Assembly: GCA_900539195.1 (NCBI GenBank)
Contig: UQBC01000006.1
Location: 24,279 to 88,278 of the forward strand
DNA length: 64,000 nt
Origin: an uncultured Oscillospiraceae bacterium
GTDB taxonomy: Bacteria > Bacillota > Clostridia > Oscillospirales > Ruminococcaceae
Direction of reading: 5' to 3'
Below the pieces are notes generated by a model, which was not told the origin of the DNA, did not search any database, and saw nothing but the letters and a program-made list of their open reading frames with translations. How positions within the stretch are numbered: position 1 is the stretch's first letter; the number at the start of each line of letters is the position of its first letter. Made by a program: the position numbers and the translations under genes. Below, piece by piece: positions 35,564 through 43,838 of this stretch.

Positions 35564-36532
35564 TTATGATTTTTTATTATCGCGCTTATTATAAAGTTGT
35601 GTACAAAACTCATCTATTTCTTCTTCAAGCTCCTCTGCCGTCTTTGCGTCAACCATCATACTGCGCAGCTTCTTGTAAAGCAGTTTTCCGCCTTTGCTTT
35701 CTTCCCTGTCAGGCGGACGGACATAAGAGCTGAGTGTTGTGCGCTCATTCGGCATTGCAGGCTTGTATCTGTCAACATTCTGAACATAATGCGGAGAAAT
35801 CTGTCCCGCTCTCAGAGAGTCAAGCAAACTTTCCGCACGTCTGCCGTATATCATTCCATACAGGCAACCGCACTTGTACAGCGCCATTACCATCTGCGGC
35901 GACGGCGCTACACCGAACAGCGTCGCAAGCGAAATCGTATAGTCCTGAAGCTCGGCATATTTATCATATCCGCCGAACCGCATAGTAAGGCAGTCCGTCT
36001 TTGCGATAACCGCCGCTACCGCCTCGTTTACTGCATTTGTATACTTGTTTGTCGGACAGATATCTATAGGACGGAAATACTTGTCACGGTACTCTCTTAT
36101 CAGCATCGCCATTTCCTGCGGCGTTTCTCTGAAATCATCAACAAAGCGCACCATTGAAACATTATCAAGCTCGAAATTCTTTTCAAATATCTCCATAGCT
36201 CTCATAACATCACCGCCGTGCAGACAGATCTCTGATATGACGGGTCTTTCTATCTTTGTAACAAGGTCGGTAAACTGTGCAGGCACAACCACATAGGCAA
36301 AATTGAACGAATTTATATACAGCAGATCTCTGACCGATGTCATACGGAGAATAACCTTTGACATATCGCTTGCGGGTGGAAGCATAATAAAAGTATCCGT
36401 GATCATCTCAATATATGAAACCCCGAATTCGTGCAGTGAGTTCATATAAGCCTGTATCTCCTCAGGTCTTACTTCCTTTACAAATGATGAATCACACAGA
36501 CTGTTATCAATGATGGAAACTTTCATGCCCAT
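35564..36532 (-). CDS. DRE-TIM-like protein of unknown function
   Basis: 322 residues, cytoplasmic. The N-terminus VSIIDNSLCDSSFVKEVRPEEIQAYMNSL is placed and shaped like the V-x-I-x-D-T-T-L-R-D-G opening of HMGL-like (DRE-TIM) metallo-lyases. The later blocks ISEICLHGGD, VSMVRFVDDFRETPQEM and TDCLTMRFGGYDKYAELQDY fit the spacing of such TIM barrels. However, the metal-binding and catalytic residues (DRE, HxH) are not visible, so catalysis is doubtful. It could be a binding or regulatory relative. It is a single gene with AAAGGG before ATG, pointing away from the Suf pair. I do not recognise a named family. Confidence 0.7.
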   Translation of the reverse strand: MGMKVSIIDNSLCDSSFVKEVRPEEIQAYMNSLHEFGVSYIEMITDTFIMLPPASDMSKVILRMTSVRDLLYINSFNFAYVVVPAQFTDLVTKIERPVISEICLHGGDVMRAMEIFEKNFELDNVSMVRFVDDFRETPQEMAMLIREYRDKYFRPIDICPTNKYTNAVNEAVAAVIAKTDCLTMRFGGYDKYAELQDYTISLATLFGVAPSPQMVMALYKCGCLYGMIYGRRAESLLDSLRAGQISPHYVQNVDRYKPAMPNERTTLSSYVRPPDREESKGGKLLYKKLRSMMVDAKTAEELEEEIDEFCTQLYNKRDNKKS

Positions 36533-36604
36533 ATACCGCCCTTTCCGAAATTATATCATAATATTTTATCACAAAACCGGGAAAAATTCAATAGACGACA
36601 TCTC

Positions 36605-36633
36605 TTGACATAGCCGCACTATTGTGGTACGAT
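36605..36633 (+). promoter_or_regulatory. promoter of the Suf-like pair
   Basis: TTGACA near 36605-36610, 17-nt spacer, TACGAT near 36628-36633. A transcript from here would begin about 36640, which argues against the ATG at 36647 as the start codon. Confidence 0.55.
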
Positions 36634-36664
36634 AATATGATAAAATATGAAAGGGGTAAATACT

Positions 36665-37390
36665 TTGCTGGAATTCAAGGACGTAAAATGGCAGCTTCCA
36701 AGCGGAGAACCTATTATAAAAGGCATAAGCTGTAAGCTTGACAGCAGACTTACGGTTATCACAGGGCCGAACGGCGGCGGTAAAACCTCGCTTGCAAAGC
36801 TGATCGCAGGCGTTGAAAAGCCGACATCAGGCAGGATTATACTTGACGGTACGGATATCACCGACACAGATATCACCGGCAGGGCAAAGCTTGGCGTAGC
36901 TTATGCTTTCCAACAGCCTGTGCGTTTCAAGGGACTGACCGTAAGAGATCTTCTGGAGCTTGCAGCCGGCGGAAAGCTCGGTCACAATGAGTTATGCGCT
37001 CTGCTCGGCAAGGTCGGACTGTGCGCCGATGAATACATTGACAGAGAGATGAGCGGTGCCTTATCGGGCGGTGAGGCAAAGCGCATCGAAATTGCAACCG
37101 TACTCGCACGAAATGCAAAGCTTTCGGTTTTTGATGAACCTGAGGCAGGAATCGACCTGTGGAGCTTCGCAAGACTTGTAGAAACCTTTGAAGAAATAAG
37201 AAACGGTACGACAGGCTCACTTGTTATAATTTCACATCAGGAGCGTATTCTTTCGATCGCCGATGAAATTGTTGTAGTAGCGGATGGTGCAGTTCGCACT
37301 GCAGGATCGAGAGAAGAGATACTCCCGAGGCTTCTGGGCGGAGAATATGCGTGCAGATGTCCACAGAGAAACGGAGGCGGTTGTCAGTGA
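36665..37390 (+). CDS. SufC-like Fe-S assembly ATPase
   Basis: A 241-residue soluble ABC ATPase. Walker A is GPNGGGKTS, the signature is LSGGEAKRIE, and Walker B SVFDEPEAGID carries the catalytic Glu followed by the SufC-typical 'EAGID' D-loop and WSFARL. SufC powers the SufB-type scaffold. The C-terminus has a Cys-rich tail (YACRCPQRNGGGCQ). I favour TTG 36665 with GGGG 8 nt upstream; ATG 36647 would add six residues but has no ribosome site and lies next to the predicted transcript start. It overlaps the SufB-like gene by 4 nt. No sufS, sufU or sufD is present here. Confidence 0.88.
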   Translation: MLEFKDVKWQLPSGEPIIKGISCKLDSRLTVITGPNGGGKTSLAKLIAGVEKPTSGRIILDGTDITDTDITGRAKLGVAYAFQQPVRFKGLTVRDLLELAAGGKLGHNELCALLGKVGLCADEYIDREMSGALSGGEAKRIEIATVLARNAKLSVFDEPEAGIDLWSFARLVETFEEIRNGTTGSLVIISHQERILSIADEIVVVADGAVRTAGSREEILPRLLGGEYACRCPQRNGGGCQ

Positions 37391-38334
37391 GCAATATAAT
37401 GGACGTAAATTTCAACGGTACAACAGCCGAAATGCTGAAGATCATTTCCGATTACGATGAAGTTACCGGCTTCAACGGTGCATACAATATCCGTGAGGAC
37501 AGCAAATGTGCAGGAAGAAAATCATCAGAAAATATCACCATCGAATCAAAGGACGACAAGCCCGGAATAAATATCCGTGTAAAGCCCTTTACTGTCGGTG
37601 AAACGGTTTATATTCCCGCCTGCGTCACCCACAGCGACGTAGACGACCTTGTGTATAACGACTTCTATATCGGCGAGGGCGCCGATGTTGTTATCGTGGC
37701 AGGCTGCGGCGTACACAACGACGGCGAAGAACAGGCACGCCACAACGGCATACACCGCTTCTTCCTTGAAAAAGGCTCAAAGGTACTTTATAAGGAAAAG
37801 CATATCGGTACAGGAAAAGGCACGGGACTTAAGAAAATCGACCCCGTTACCGACTGCGTTCTCGGCGAAGATTCATATCTTGAAATGGATACGGTTCAGC
37901 TCCGCGGAGTTGACAGCACAACAAGAAGCACCTCGGCAGTACTCGGCAAGGGTGCAAAGATAGTCGTCCGTGAGCGTATAATGACTGACGGTGACGAGCA
38001 GGCAACCACAAAGTTCCACGTTGAGCTCAACGGCGAGGACAGCGGTGCAGACCTTGTTTCACGTTCTGTCGCAAGAGGAAATTCTCATCAGGCCTTCTAT
38101 TCTGTAGTAGAGGGCAACAATCGTTGTACAGGTCACTCTGCGTGCGATGCGATTCTTGCGGATAACGGCAAGGTTGACGCTCAGCCTGCGCTTAACGCCG
38201 CAAATGTTGACGCTCAGCTTATCCACGAGGCTGCAATCGGCAAAATCGCCGGCGAACAGATATTGAAGCTCTGCTCTCTCGGACTTACAAGAGAAGAAGC
38301 TGAAGAAAAGATCATAGAGGGCTTCCTGAAATAA
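37387..38334 (+). CDS. SufB/SufD-like Fe-S scaffold protein
   Basis: A 315-residue protein, shorter than SufB (about 470). The beta-helix core of the SufBD family shows as ADVVIVAGCGVHNDG (about 110), FFLEKGSKVLYKEKHIGTGKGTG, LEMDTVQLRGVDSTTRSTSAVLGKGAKI and HSACDAILADNGKVDAQPALNA (about 250), then HEAAIGKIAGEQILKLCSLGLTREEAEEKIIEGFL as the C-terminal helix bundle. The start is GTG 37387, overlapping the SufC stop (GTGA) with GGAGG 9 nt before it; the frame opens at 37351 inside sufC. A two-gene SufCB set like this matches the minimal SMS/MIS-type systems of anaerobes; that label is inferred. Confidence 0.88.
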   Translation: MSNIMDVNFNGTTAEMLKIISDYDEVTGFNGAYNIREDSKCAGRKSSENITIESKDDKPGINIRVKPFTVGETVYIPACVTHSDVDDLVYNDFYIGEGADVVIVAGCGVHNDGEEQARHNGIHRFFLEKGSKVLYKEKHIGTGKGTGLKKIDPVTDCVLGEDSYLEMDTVQLRGVDSTTRSTSAVLGKGAKIVVRERIMTDGDEQATTKFHVELNGEDSGADLVSRSVARGNSHQAFYSVVEGNNRCTGHSACDAILADNGKVDAQPALNAANVDAQLIHEAAIGKIAGEQILKLCSLGLTREEAEEKIIEGFLK

Positions 38335-38361
38335 TTTCCCGATATAAACAACAACTAAAGC

Positions 38362-38386
38362 ACAGCCGCGGAAAACCCACGGCTGT
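38362..38386 (+). terminator. terminator of the SufCB pair
   Basis: Hairpin ACAGCCG.GG/CC.CGGCTGT followed by ATTTTTTT. Confidence 0.85.
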
Positions 38387-38406
38387 ATTTTTTTCATGTT
38401 AACCTA

Positions 38407-38435
38407 TTGACAACCGTATTTTTTTGTGATAAAAT
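38407..38435 (+). promoter_or_regulatory. promoter of the TetR-family regulator gene
   Basis: TTGACA (38407-38412), 17-nt spacer, TAAAAT (38430-38435). Confidence 0.85.
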
Positions 38436-38464
38436 CATAACAGCGTTATGAAACACTGTTATGA
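38435..38464 (+). promoter_or_regulatory. palindromic operator, probably for the adjacent TetR-family regulator
   Basis: A 30-bp palindrome with perfect 9-bp outer arms (TCATAACAG 38435-38443; CTGTTATGA 38456-38464) and inner GTT/AAC. It starts at the last base of the -10 box and covers the transcript start, so binding would block transcription. Confidence 0.75.
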
Positions 38465-38478
38465 ATGGTGGTGAAGTT

Positions 38479-39102
38479 ATGGCAAAGCAGATAGAGGGCG
38501 TATACGACAAGCTGATAGAATGTGCGAAAGCAGAATTTCTCGAGAAAGGCTTCAAGGACGCTTCGTTGCGTACCATAGCGAAAAACGCCGGCACAAGTAC
38601 TAACTCGATCTATGTACGTTTCGGAGATAAAGCAGGTTTGTTTGACACTATTGTCAAACCCCATTATGAAACCGTTATGAACAGATATATCAAAACTCAG
38701 ACTGAGTTTCAGGGTCTCCCCGCCGATATCCAGCGTACCCGTGTAGGACAGGCTTCCGGCGACTGCCTGCATGACATTCTGGATTACTGCTATGAGCATA
38801 TAGATGAAATGCGCATTATCCTCACCCGCAGTGACGGAACAAGTTATTCTTCAATGGTCGACGAAATGGCGGCAATGGAGGTCGAGGCGACACACGCCTA
38901 TCAGCAGACCGCAGAAGAGGCAAGTTATTGTATGAAGCATATCGACCCGCGTCTTGAGCATATCATAGCGACCGGTATGATAAACACTTTTTTTGAGCTT
39001 ATCATACATGATGTGCCTTATAACGAGGCTGAAACCTATCTTATGGAAATGCGTGATTTCTACACTGCAGGCTGGCTCAAAATAATGGGACAGACCGATT
39101 GA
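38479..39102 (+). CDS. TetR/AcrR family transcriptional regulator
   Basis: A 207-residue regulator. The N-terminal helix-turn-helix is KLIECAKAEFLEKGFKDASLRTIAKNAGTSTNSIYVRFGDKAGLF (about residues 10-54, the classic TetR layout). The C-terminal ligand domain is not recognisable by eye. I chose ATG 38479 because the frame's first ATG (38461) lies inside the operator and has no spaced ribosome site; GGTGGTGA precedes 38479. It sits 100 nt before two ABC half-transporters and very probably represses itself and them, being inactivated by a substrate of the transporter. Confidence 0.9.
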   Translation: MAKQIEGVYDKLIECAKAEFLEKGFKDASLRTIAKNAGTSTNSIYVRFGDKAGLFDTIVKPHYETVMNRYIKTQTEFQGLPADIQRTRVGQASGDCLHDILDYCYEHIDEMRIILTRSDGTSYSSMVDEMAAMEVEATHAYQQTAEEASYCMKHIDPRLEHIIATGMINTFFELIIHDVPYNEAETYLMEMRDFYTAGWLKIMGQTD

Positions 39103-39115
39103 CTTTATAAGTAAT

Positions 39116-39142
39116 ACGCATAAGGGCTTTGCTTTTATGCGT
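39116..39142 (+). terminator. hairpin between regulator and ABC genes
   Basis: Inverted repeat ACGCATAA/TTATGCGT with an 11-nt loop and a short TTTAATT tail. It may attenuate read-through into the transporter genes. Confidence 0.5.
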
Positions 39143-39202
39143 TTAATTACGGTAAACGGTTAGTTTATCCTAACATACTTTGTTTTTCCGGAGGGATCAA
39201 TT

Positions 39203-40972
39203 TTGAAGAAGCAATCAAACCTTTCGCGACTGCTGTCTTACGCAGGAAGCCGGAAGATACTGCTGTATCTTTCATGGATATTCTCTGCAATAAGTGCGGC
39301 AATGGCTTTAATGCCTTTCGTTCACCTTTGGCTTATCATAAAGCAGGTGATCGAAGTAAACCCCGATTTTTCCAAGGCAACCGATATTGCCGCAAACGGC
39401 TGGGCGGCTGTGATCTGGGGCATCGGTTCAATGCTGGTTTATATCTGCGCTCTTATGTGCTCGCATCTGGGAGCATTCCGGATTGCGACCAATTTACGCA
39501 TTGAAACGATCACCCATATAACAAAGCTTCCGATAGGCACTATTGAAAAGATAGGCAGCGGTAAGCTCAGAAAAACAGTAACCGAAGCGCCCGCCGCAAC
39601 CGAAACATATCTTGCCCACCAGCTCCCCGACAAGGCAGGCTCGATAGCAACACCTGTTGTAATGCTGGCTTTTCTGTTCATATTTGACTGGAGGCTCGGT
39701 CTTATCAGTCTTATCCCCGTTGCTCTTTCATTCTTTATAATGATGAGTATGACGGGTAAAGAAATGCAGAGAAAGATGAAAGAATACCAGAACGCTCTTG
39801 ACGATATGTCAAACGAAGCGGTTGAATACATAAGAGGTATTCCGGTTGTAAAAACATTCGGTCAGACTGTATTCTCGTTCAAGAAGTTCAAAACGTCTAT
39901 AGACCGTTACGGTGAATGGGTAATCGCATATACAAAGCAGCTCCGCATACCTATGATAGTCTACACCACCGCCATTAACGGCATATTTGCACTTCTTATC
40001 CTTGCGGGCATCATATTCACTCAGGGCGGAGTTGACGGCACATTCCTGCTCAACCTGATATTCTACATTATATTCACACCTATCATTGCGACAACGCTTA
40101 CAAAGATAATGATGTCAAGCGAAAACGAAATGATAGTTGCCGATGCATTCAGCAGAATCGATACCATTCTCGGCGAAAACCCTCTGCCAGAGGGCGCAGG
40201 AGTTATCCCTGCCGACAGCTCGGTAGAATTTAAAAATGTAACATTCTCATACGATAAGAAGAACGATGTAATAAAAGACGTTTCGCTTAAAGTCGAGCCG
40301 GGACAGACAGCTGCCTTTGTCGGACCGTCCGGCAGCGGTAAGACAACACTCGCCGAGCTTGCAGTACGTTTTTTCGACGCAGATAAGGGCGACGTTCTGG
40401 TCGGCGGCAGAAACGTTAAGGATATCCCGAAGGATACCCTCATGGACACTGTTTCTTTTGTGTTCCAGAACAGCAGGCTTATAAAGGGCACTATCTATGA
40501 AAACGTACTTATGGGCAGACCCACAGCCTCTCACGATGAAGTTATGGCGGCGCTTGAAAACGCACAGTGCATTGATATAATCGAAAAGCTCCCCGACAGA
40601 GAAAACACGGTTATAGGCACTGACGGCATATATCTTTCAGGCGGTGAACAGCAGAGAATAGCCATAGCCAGAGTAATGCTGAAAAACGCACCGATAGTAA
40701 TAATGGACGAAGCGACTGCGTTCGCCGACCCGGATAATGAGGTCAGAGTACAGCAGGCTATGAGCAAGCTGTCCGAGGGCAGAACAGTTATTATGATAGC
40801 GCATAGACTTACAACTGTACTCGGTGCAGACGAAATATTCGTTCTTAGCGACGGAAAAATCGCCGAGAGCGGTACTGCAAATGAACTTACCGCAGGCGGC
40901 GGACTGTTTGCAAAAATGCTCGGCGAATATGAAACCTCAGCCGACTGGAAGGTAAAGGAGGCAACCGTATGA
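39203..40972 (+). CDS. ABC transporter, fused membrane-ATPase half-subunit 1
   Basis: 589 residues. The membrane domain has six segments (about 20-305), with LPIGTIEKIGSG and the coupling-helix region EAVEYIRGIPVVKTFGQT. The ATPase domain (about 340-575) has Walker A VGPSGSGKTT, Q-loop SFVFQNSRL, signature LSGGEQQR and Walker B IVIMDEATAF with catalytic Glu; the D-loop reads AFADPD, an atypical form. The start is TTG 39203, with GGAGGGA 7 nt upstream. It overlaps the next half-transporter by 4 nt, so the two form a heterodimer. Direction (export or siderophore-type import, as in YbtPQ/IrtAB) cannot be settled from sequence. Confidence 0.93.
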   Translation: MKKQSNLSRLLSYAGSRKILLYLSWIFSAISAAMALMPFVHLWLIIKQVIEVNPDFSKATDIAANGWAAVIWGIGSMLVYICALMCSHLGAFRIATNLRIETITHITKLPIGTIEKIGSGKLRKTVTEAPAATETYLAHQLPDKAGSIATPVVMLAFLFIFDWRLGLISLIPVALSFFIMMSMTGKEMQRKMKEYQNALDDMSNEAVEYIRGIPVVKTFGQTVFSFKKFKTSIDRYGEWVIAYTKQLRIPMIVYTTAINGIFALLILAGIIFTQGGVDGTFLLNLIFYIIFTPIIATTLTKIMMSSENEMIVADAFSRIDTILGENPLPEGAGVIPADSSVEFKNVTFSYDKKNDVIKDVSLKVEPGQTAAFVGPSGSGKTTLAELAVRFFDADKGDVLVGGRNVKDIPKDTLMDTVSFVFQNSRLIKGTIYENVLMGRPTASHDEVMAALENAQCIDIIEKLPDRENTVIGTDGIYLSGGEQQRIAIARVMLKNAPIVIMDEATAFADPDNEVRVQQAMSKLSEGRTVIMIAHRLTTVLGADEIFVLSDGKIAESGTANELTAGGGLFAKMLGEYETSADWKVKEATV

Positions 40973-42702
40973 TAGAGAAACTTATGAGAAAATATGCACT
41001 TTCAAGACAGGGTGCAAAGGATCTTGTAAAAGGCTGTCTTGCCTGCGTGTTACAGAACCTGTCGTTTATGCCACCTGTCGCACTGCTTTATTTCATGGTA
41101 AACGACCTTATGGCAGAAACGATCACGGGAGAGAGAATCTGGTTCTATATAACAGGAATAGTGCTTTGCCTGGCGTTTATCGCATTCGCAGCATTGTTGC
41201 AGTATAACTGCACATACTTTGCAACATATATAGAAAGCGGAGTAAGAAGGATATCACTTGCGGAAAAACTGAGAAAGCTTCCTCTTTCATTCTTTGCAAA
41301 GCGTGACCTTGCCGATTTAAGCTCGGCGTTCATGGCAGACTGTGCCTTCCTTGAAACGGCATTTTCGCACTTTATCCCCGAACTTGTCGGCTCGATAATA
41401 TCAACCGTACTTATAGCGCTTTCACTGTTTATATTTGACTGGAGAATGGCTCTTGCGGCATTCTGGGTAGTGCCGGTTTCGTTTATCATAATGATCTTGT
41501 CAAAGAAGATACAGAAAAACGCCGCCCGCAAGAATATGAAAGCAAAGCTTGACTGTGCCGACGGGATACAGGAGTGCATCGAAACCATCACCGACCTTAA
41601 AGCAAACAACGCCGAGAAAGATTACCTCAAAGGCGTAACCAAAAAGATAAAAGCGGTAGAACACTGTGCGACTACAGCAGAGTTCACAACTGCGTCATTC
41701 GTTACTTCATCGTGCACCATACTTAAACTCGGTATAGGTACTGTAGCCCTTGTCGGCGGTATACTGATTTCATCAGGCGGTATCGATCTGCTTACATTCT
41801 TCATGTTCTTACTGGTAGCGTCACGTCTTTACGAACCGTTACAGGCGGCTTTACAGAACCTTGCCGCAGTAATCAGTGCAGATACGAATATAGCAAGAAT
41901 GAACGAAATACTTCTTCACGATGAGCAGGCAGGTACTGACAAGCTTACCAACAACGGCTGTGATATATGCTTTGATAACGTTAGCTTCTCATATAAGGAC
42001 GGCGAAAATATACTGCACAATGTAAGCTTTACCGCAAAGCAGGGCGAAGTCACCGCTCTTGTCGGACCGTCCGGCGGCGGTAAAACGACCGTTTCAAGAC
42101 TTGCCGCACGTTTCTGGGATTCTGACACTGGTAAGGTCACAGTCGGCGGAATGGACGTATCAAAGATAGACCCTGAAACACTGCTTTCGCTCTATTCTAT
42201 CGTATTCCAGGACGTAACGCTTTTCAACAATACGATACTTGAAAATATCCGCATAGGCAGAAAGGACACAACCGACGAAGAGGTAATTGCCGCCGCAAAG
42301 CTTGCCAACTGCGATGAATTTGCGGAAAAGCTCCCCGAAAAGTGGAACAGTATGATCGGCGAAAACGGCTGTGAGCTTTCAGGCGGCGAACGTCAGCGTA
42401 TCTCCATTGCAAGAGCATTCCTTAAAAATTCACCTATAGTCCTGCTTGATGAAGCCACCGCTTCTCTTGATGTTGAGAACGAAACGCTTATCCAGTCAGC
42501 CTTATCCCGTCTTATCAAGGATAAAACCGTTCTTGTCATTGCCCACCGCATGAGAACCGTTGCAGGCGCAGATAAGATAGTAGTGCTGGCAGGCGGTACC
42601 GTAGCCGAGCAGGGCGCACCCGATGAGCTTTACAAAAACGGCGGTATCTATACCGACATGGTTGATAAACAGCTTAAAGGAAGCGCATGGTCGATAGCAT
42701 AA
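40969..42702 (+). CDS. ABC transporter, fused membrane-ATPase half-subunit 2
   Basis: 577 residues, partner of the preceding gene (ATGA overlap). Six membrane segments lie in about 20-300, with the YLKGVTKKIKAVEHC helix facing the cytoplasm. The ATPase domain has Walker A VGPSGGGKTT, Q-loop YSIVFQDVTLF, the canonical signature LSGGERQR and Walker B IVLLDEATASLD with catalytic Glu. With both half-subunits keeping their Glu, both sites may hydrolyse ATP. Expected regulation is by the TetR protein upstream. A terminator follows at 42731. Confidence 0.93.
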   Translation: MIEKLMRKYALSRQGAKDLVKGCLACVLQNLSFMPPVALLYFMVNDLMAETITGERIWFYITGIVLCLAFIAFAALLQYNCTYFATYIESGVRRISLAEKLRKLPLSFFAKRDLADLSSAFMADCAFLETAFSHFIPELVGSIISTVLIALSLFIFDWRMALAAFWVVPVSFIIMILSKKIQKNAARKNMKAKLDCADGIQECIETITDLKANNAEKDYLKGVTKKIKAVEHCATTAEFTTASFVTSSCTILKLGIGTVALVGGILISSGGIDLLTFFMFLLVASRLYEPLQAALQNLAAVISADTNIARMNEILLHDEQAGTDKLTNNGCDICFDNVSFSYKDGENILHNVSFTAKQGEVTALVGPSGGGKTTVSRLAARFWDSDTGKVTVGGMDVSKIDPETLLSLYSIVFQDVTLFNNTILENIRIGRKDTTDEEVIAAAKLANCDEFAEKLPEKWNSMIGENGCELSGGERQRISIARAFLKNSPIVLLDEATASLDVENETLIQSALSRLIKDKTVLVIAHRMRTVAGADKIVVLAGGTVAEQGAPDELYKNGGIYTDMVDKQLKGSAWSIA

Positions 42703-42730
42703 AAATGTAACCAAACGCCAGAACAAATCC

Positions 42731-42757
42731 GACCCGACGGGCTAAACCCTGTCGGGT
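42731..42757 (+). terminator. terminator of the ABC transporter operon
   Basis: Hairpin GACCCGACGGG/CCCTGTCGGGTC followed by TTTTATTT. The rest of 42758-43045 holds two copies of TTCACAAAATTCCG (42788 and 42820, 32 nt apart), which I cannot interpret, and the promoter below. Confidence 0.85.
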
Positions 42758-42958
42758 CTTTTATTTATGCTGGTTTGCGGATGCTTGTTCACAAAATTCC
42801 GCCGATTTTCAGCTGTATTTTCACAAAATTCCGACGTTTTCGGCGAGTTTTTTCACATTTTTCCGAAACTCTTTAGGTTACCGCCTTTGTTTTCAGCAAA
42901 TAACTACATACAAAACCCGCTTTATACCCTAAAAAACCTTCCTATATCGAAATAAGTC

Positions 42959-42987
42959 TTGAAATTTACTGCGATTTAGTATAAAAT
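42959..42987 (+). promoter_or_regulatory. promoter of the three-gene operon ending in comFC
   Basis: TTGAAA (42959-42964), 17-nt spacer, TAAAAT (42982-42987). Confidence 0.6.
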
Positions 42988-43045
42988 ATAATAAGTAATG
43001 CTGTAAAATAAACGTTTGCATTTTGCAAAACTGAAAGGAAAGCAA

Positions 43046-43810
43046 ATGGAAAAAGTAATCAACTTTTTAACAAATAGATGGTTTAAACTCGGCGTGTCCG
43101 TGCTGTCACTCGGCTACCCGGTATTTCTCGGATTTGTGGCATGGCTGATGATGTGCTATTACCTTGAGCCGACTCATCAGGGTGCGCTCGTAACTCTGTA
43201 CATTTTCATAAACCTGATATTCTTCGGAATTATGCTGTTCACAAGAAAGCAGATAATAACAAGAATCGTTGCAATAATATCGCCGTTTATCGCCTTTGCA
43301 ATACTGCTGTTCGGATTCGGCAACTGGTTTGCGGCTATACCTCCTATAGTTGTAAGCGTACTTATCTTCTTCCTTTCGGGAATGGGCGAAACCACAAAGA
43401 TAGTCCTCGGCACTATCTACCTTATAATGTATGTCGTCGGAATACTTGTATACCTCACATTCAAGATGCTGTTCGGCAATATCACCCTTATGGACGTTGA
43501 TCTTTCAAGAAGAAGCACAAGCTACCGCTACTCTCCCGACAAGCAGTACAGAATAGTACTCTATGTTGACCCTGAGAGCGATGCAAGCCGTTCTGTATCA
43601 TTCTATCTTGAACAGGCAGACAGAGATATCAGCCTTCCGTTCCTTGAGTGCAGAAACGCCATGAACGGACTTCATATAATCACTTCCGACTACAACAAAC
43701 CTGCCGATGTGACATGGAAAGACAAACATACTCTCTATGTTGACGGAAGAAAACGCGAATTCAACTTTGACGCAGTTGCAGACGATACAGCCGAAGAGGA
43801 AAATTATTGA
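43046..43810 (+). CDS. multi-pass membrane protein of unknown function
   Basis: 254 residues with five likely membrane segments (about residues 11-37, 45-65, 71-92, 97-114, 120-143), then a soluble C-terminal domain (about 155-250) with the pattern YSPDKQYRIVLYVDPESD and VTWKDKHTLYVDGRKREF. The latter is beta-rich and probably extracellular or cytoplasmic; topology is not decided. The start is ATG 43046 with AAAGGAAAG upstream; a frame opening at TTG 43016 is ignored. It is followed by a 28-nt gap and is probably cotranscribed with the next two genes. I do not recognise a family. Confidence 0.8.
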   Translation: MEKVINFLTNRWFKLGVSVLSLGYPVFLGFVAWLMMCYYLEPTHQGALVTLYIFINLIFFGIMLFTRKQIITRIVAIISPFIAFAILLFGFGNWFAAIPPIVVSVLIFFLSGMGETTKIVLGTIYLIMYVVGILVYLTFKMLFGNITLMDVDLSRRSTSYRYSPDKQYRIVLYVDPESDASRSVSFYLEQADRDISLPFLECRNAMNGLHIITSDYNKPADVTWKDKHTLYVDGRKREFNFDAVADDTAEEENY

Positions 43811-43838
43811 TTGGAATAAAGGGAAAGGATATGCGGAT

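Noticed and set aside
36647..36664. ATG 36647 as the SufC-like start
   Set aside because: It has no Shine-Dalgarno and sits almost at the predicted transcript start; TTG 36665 fits better.
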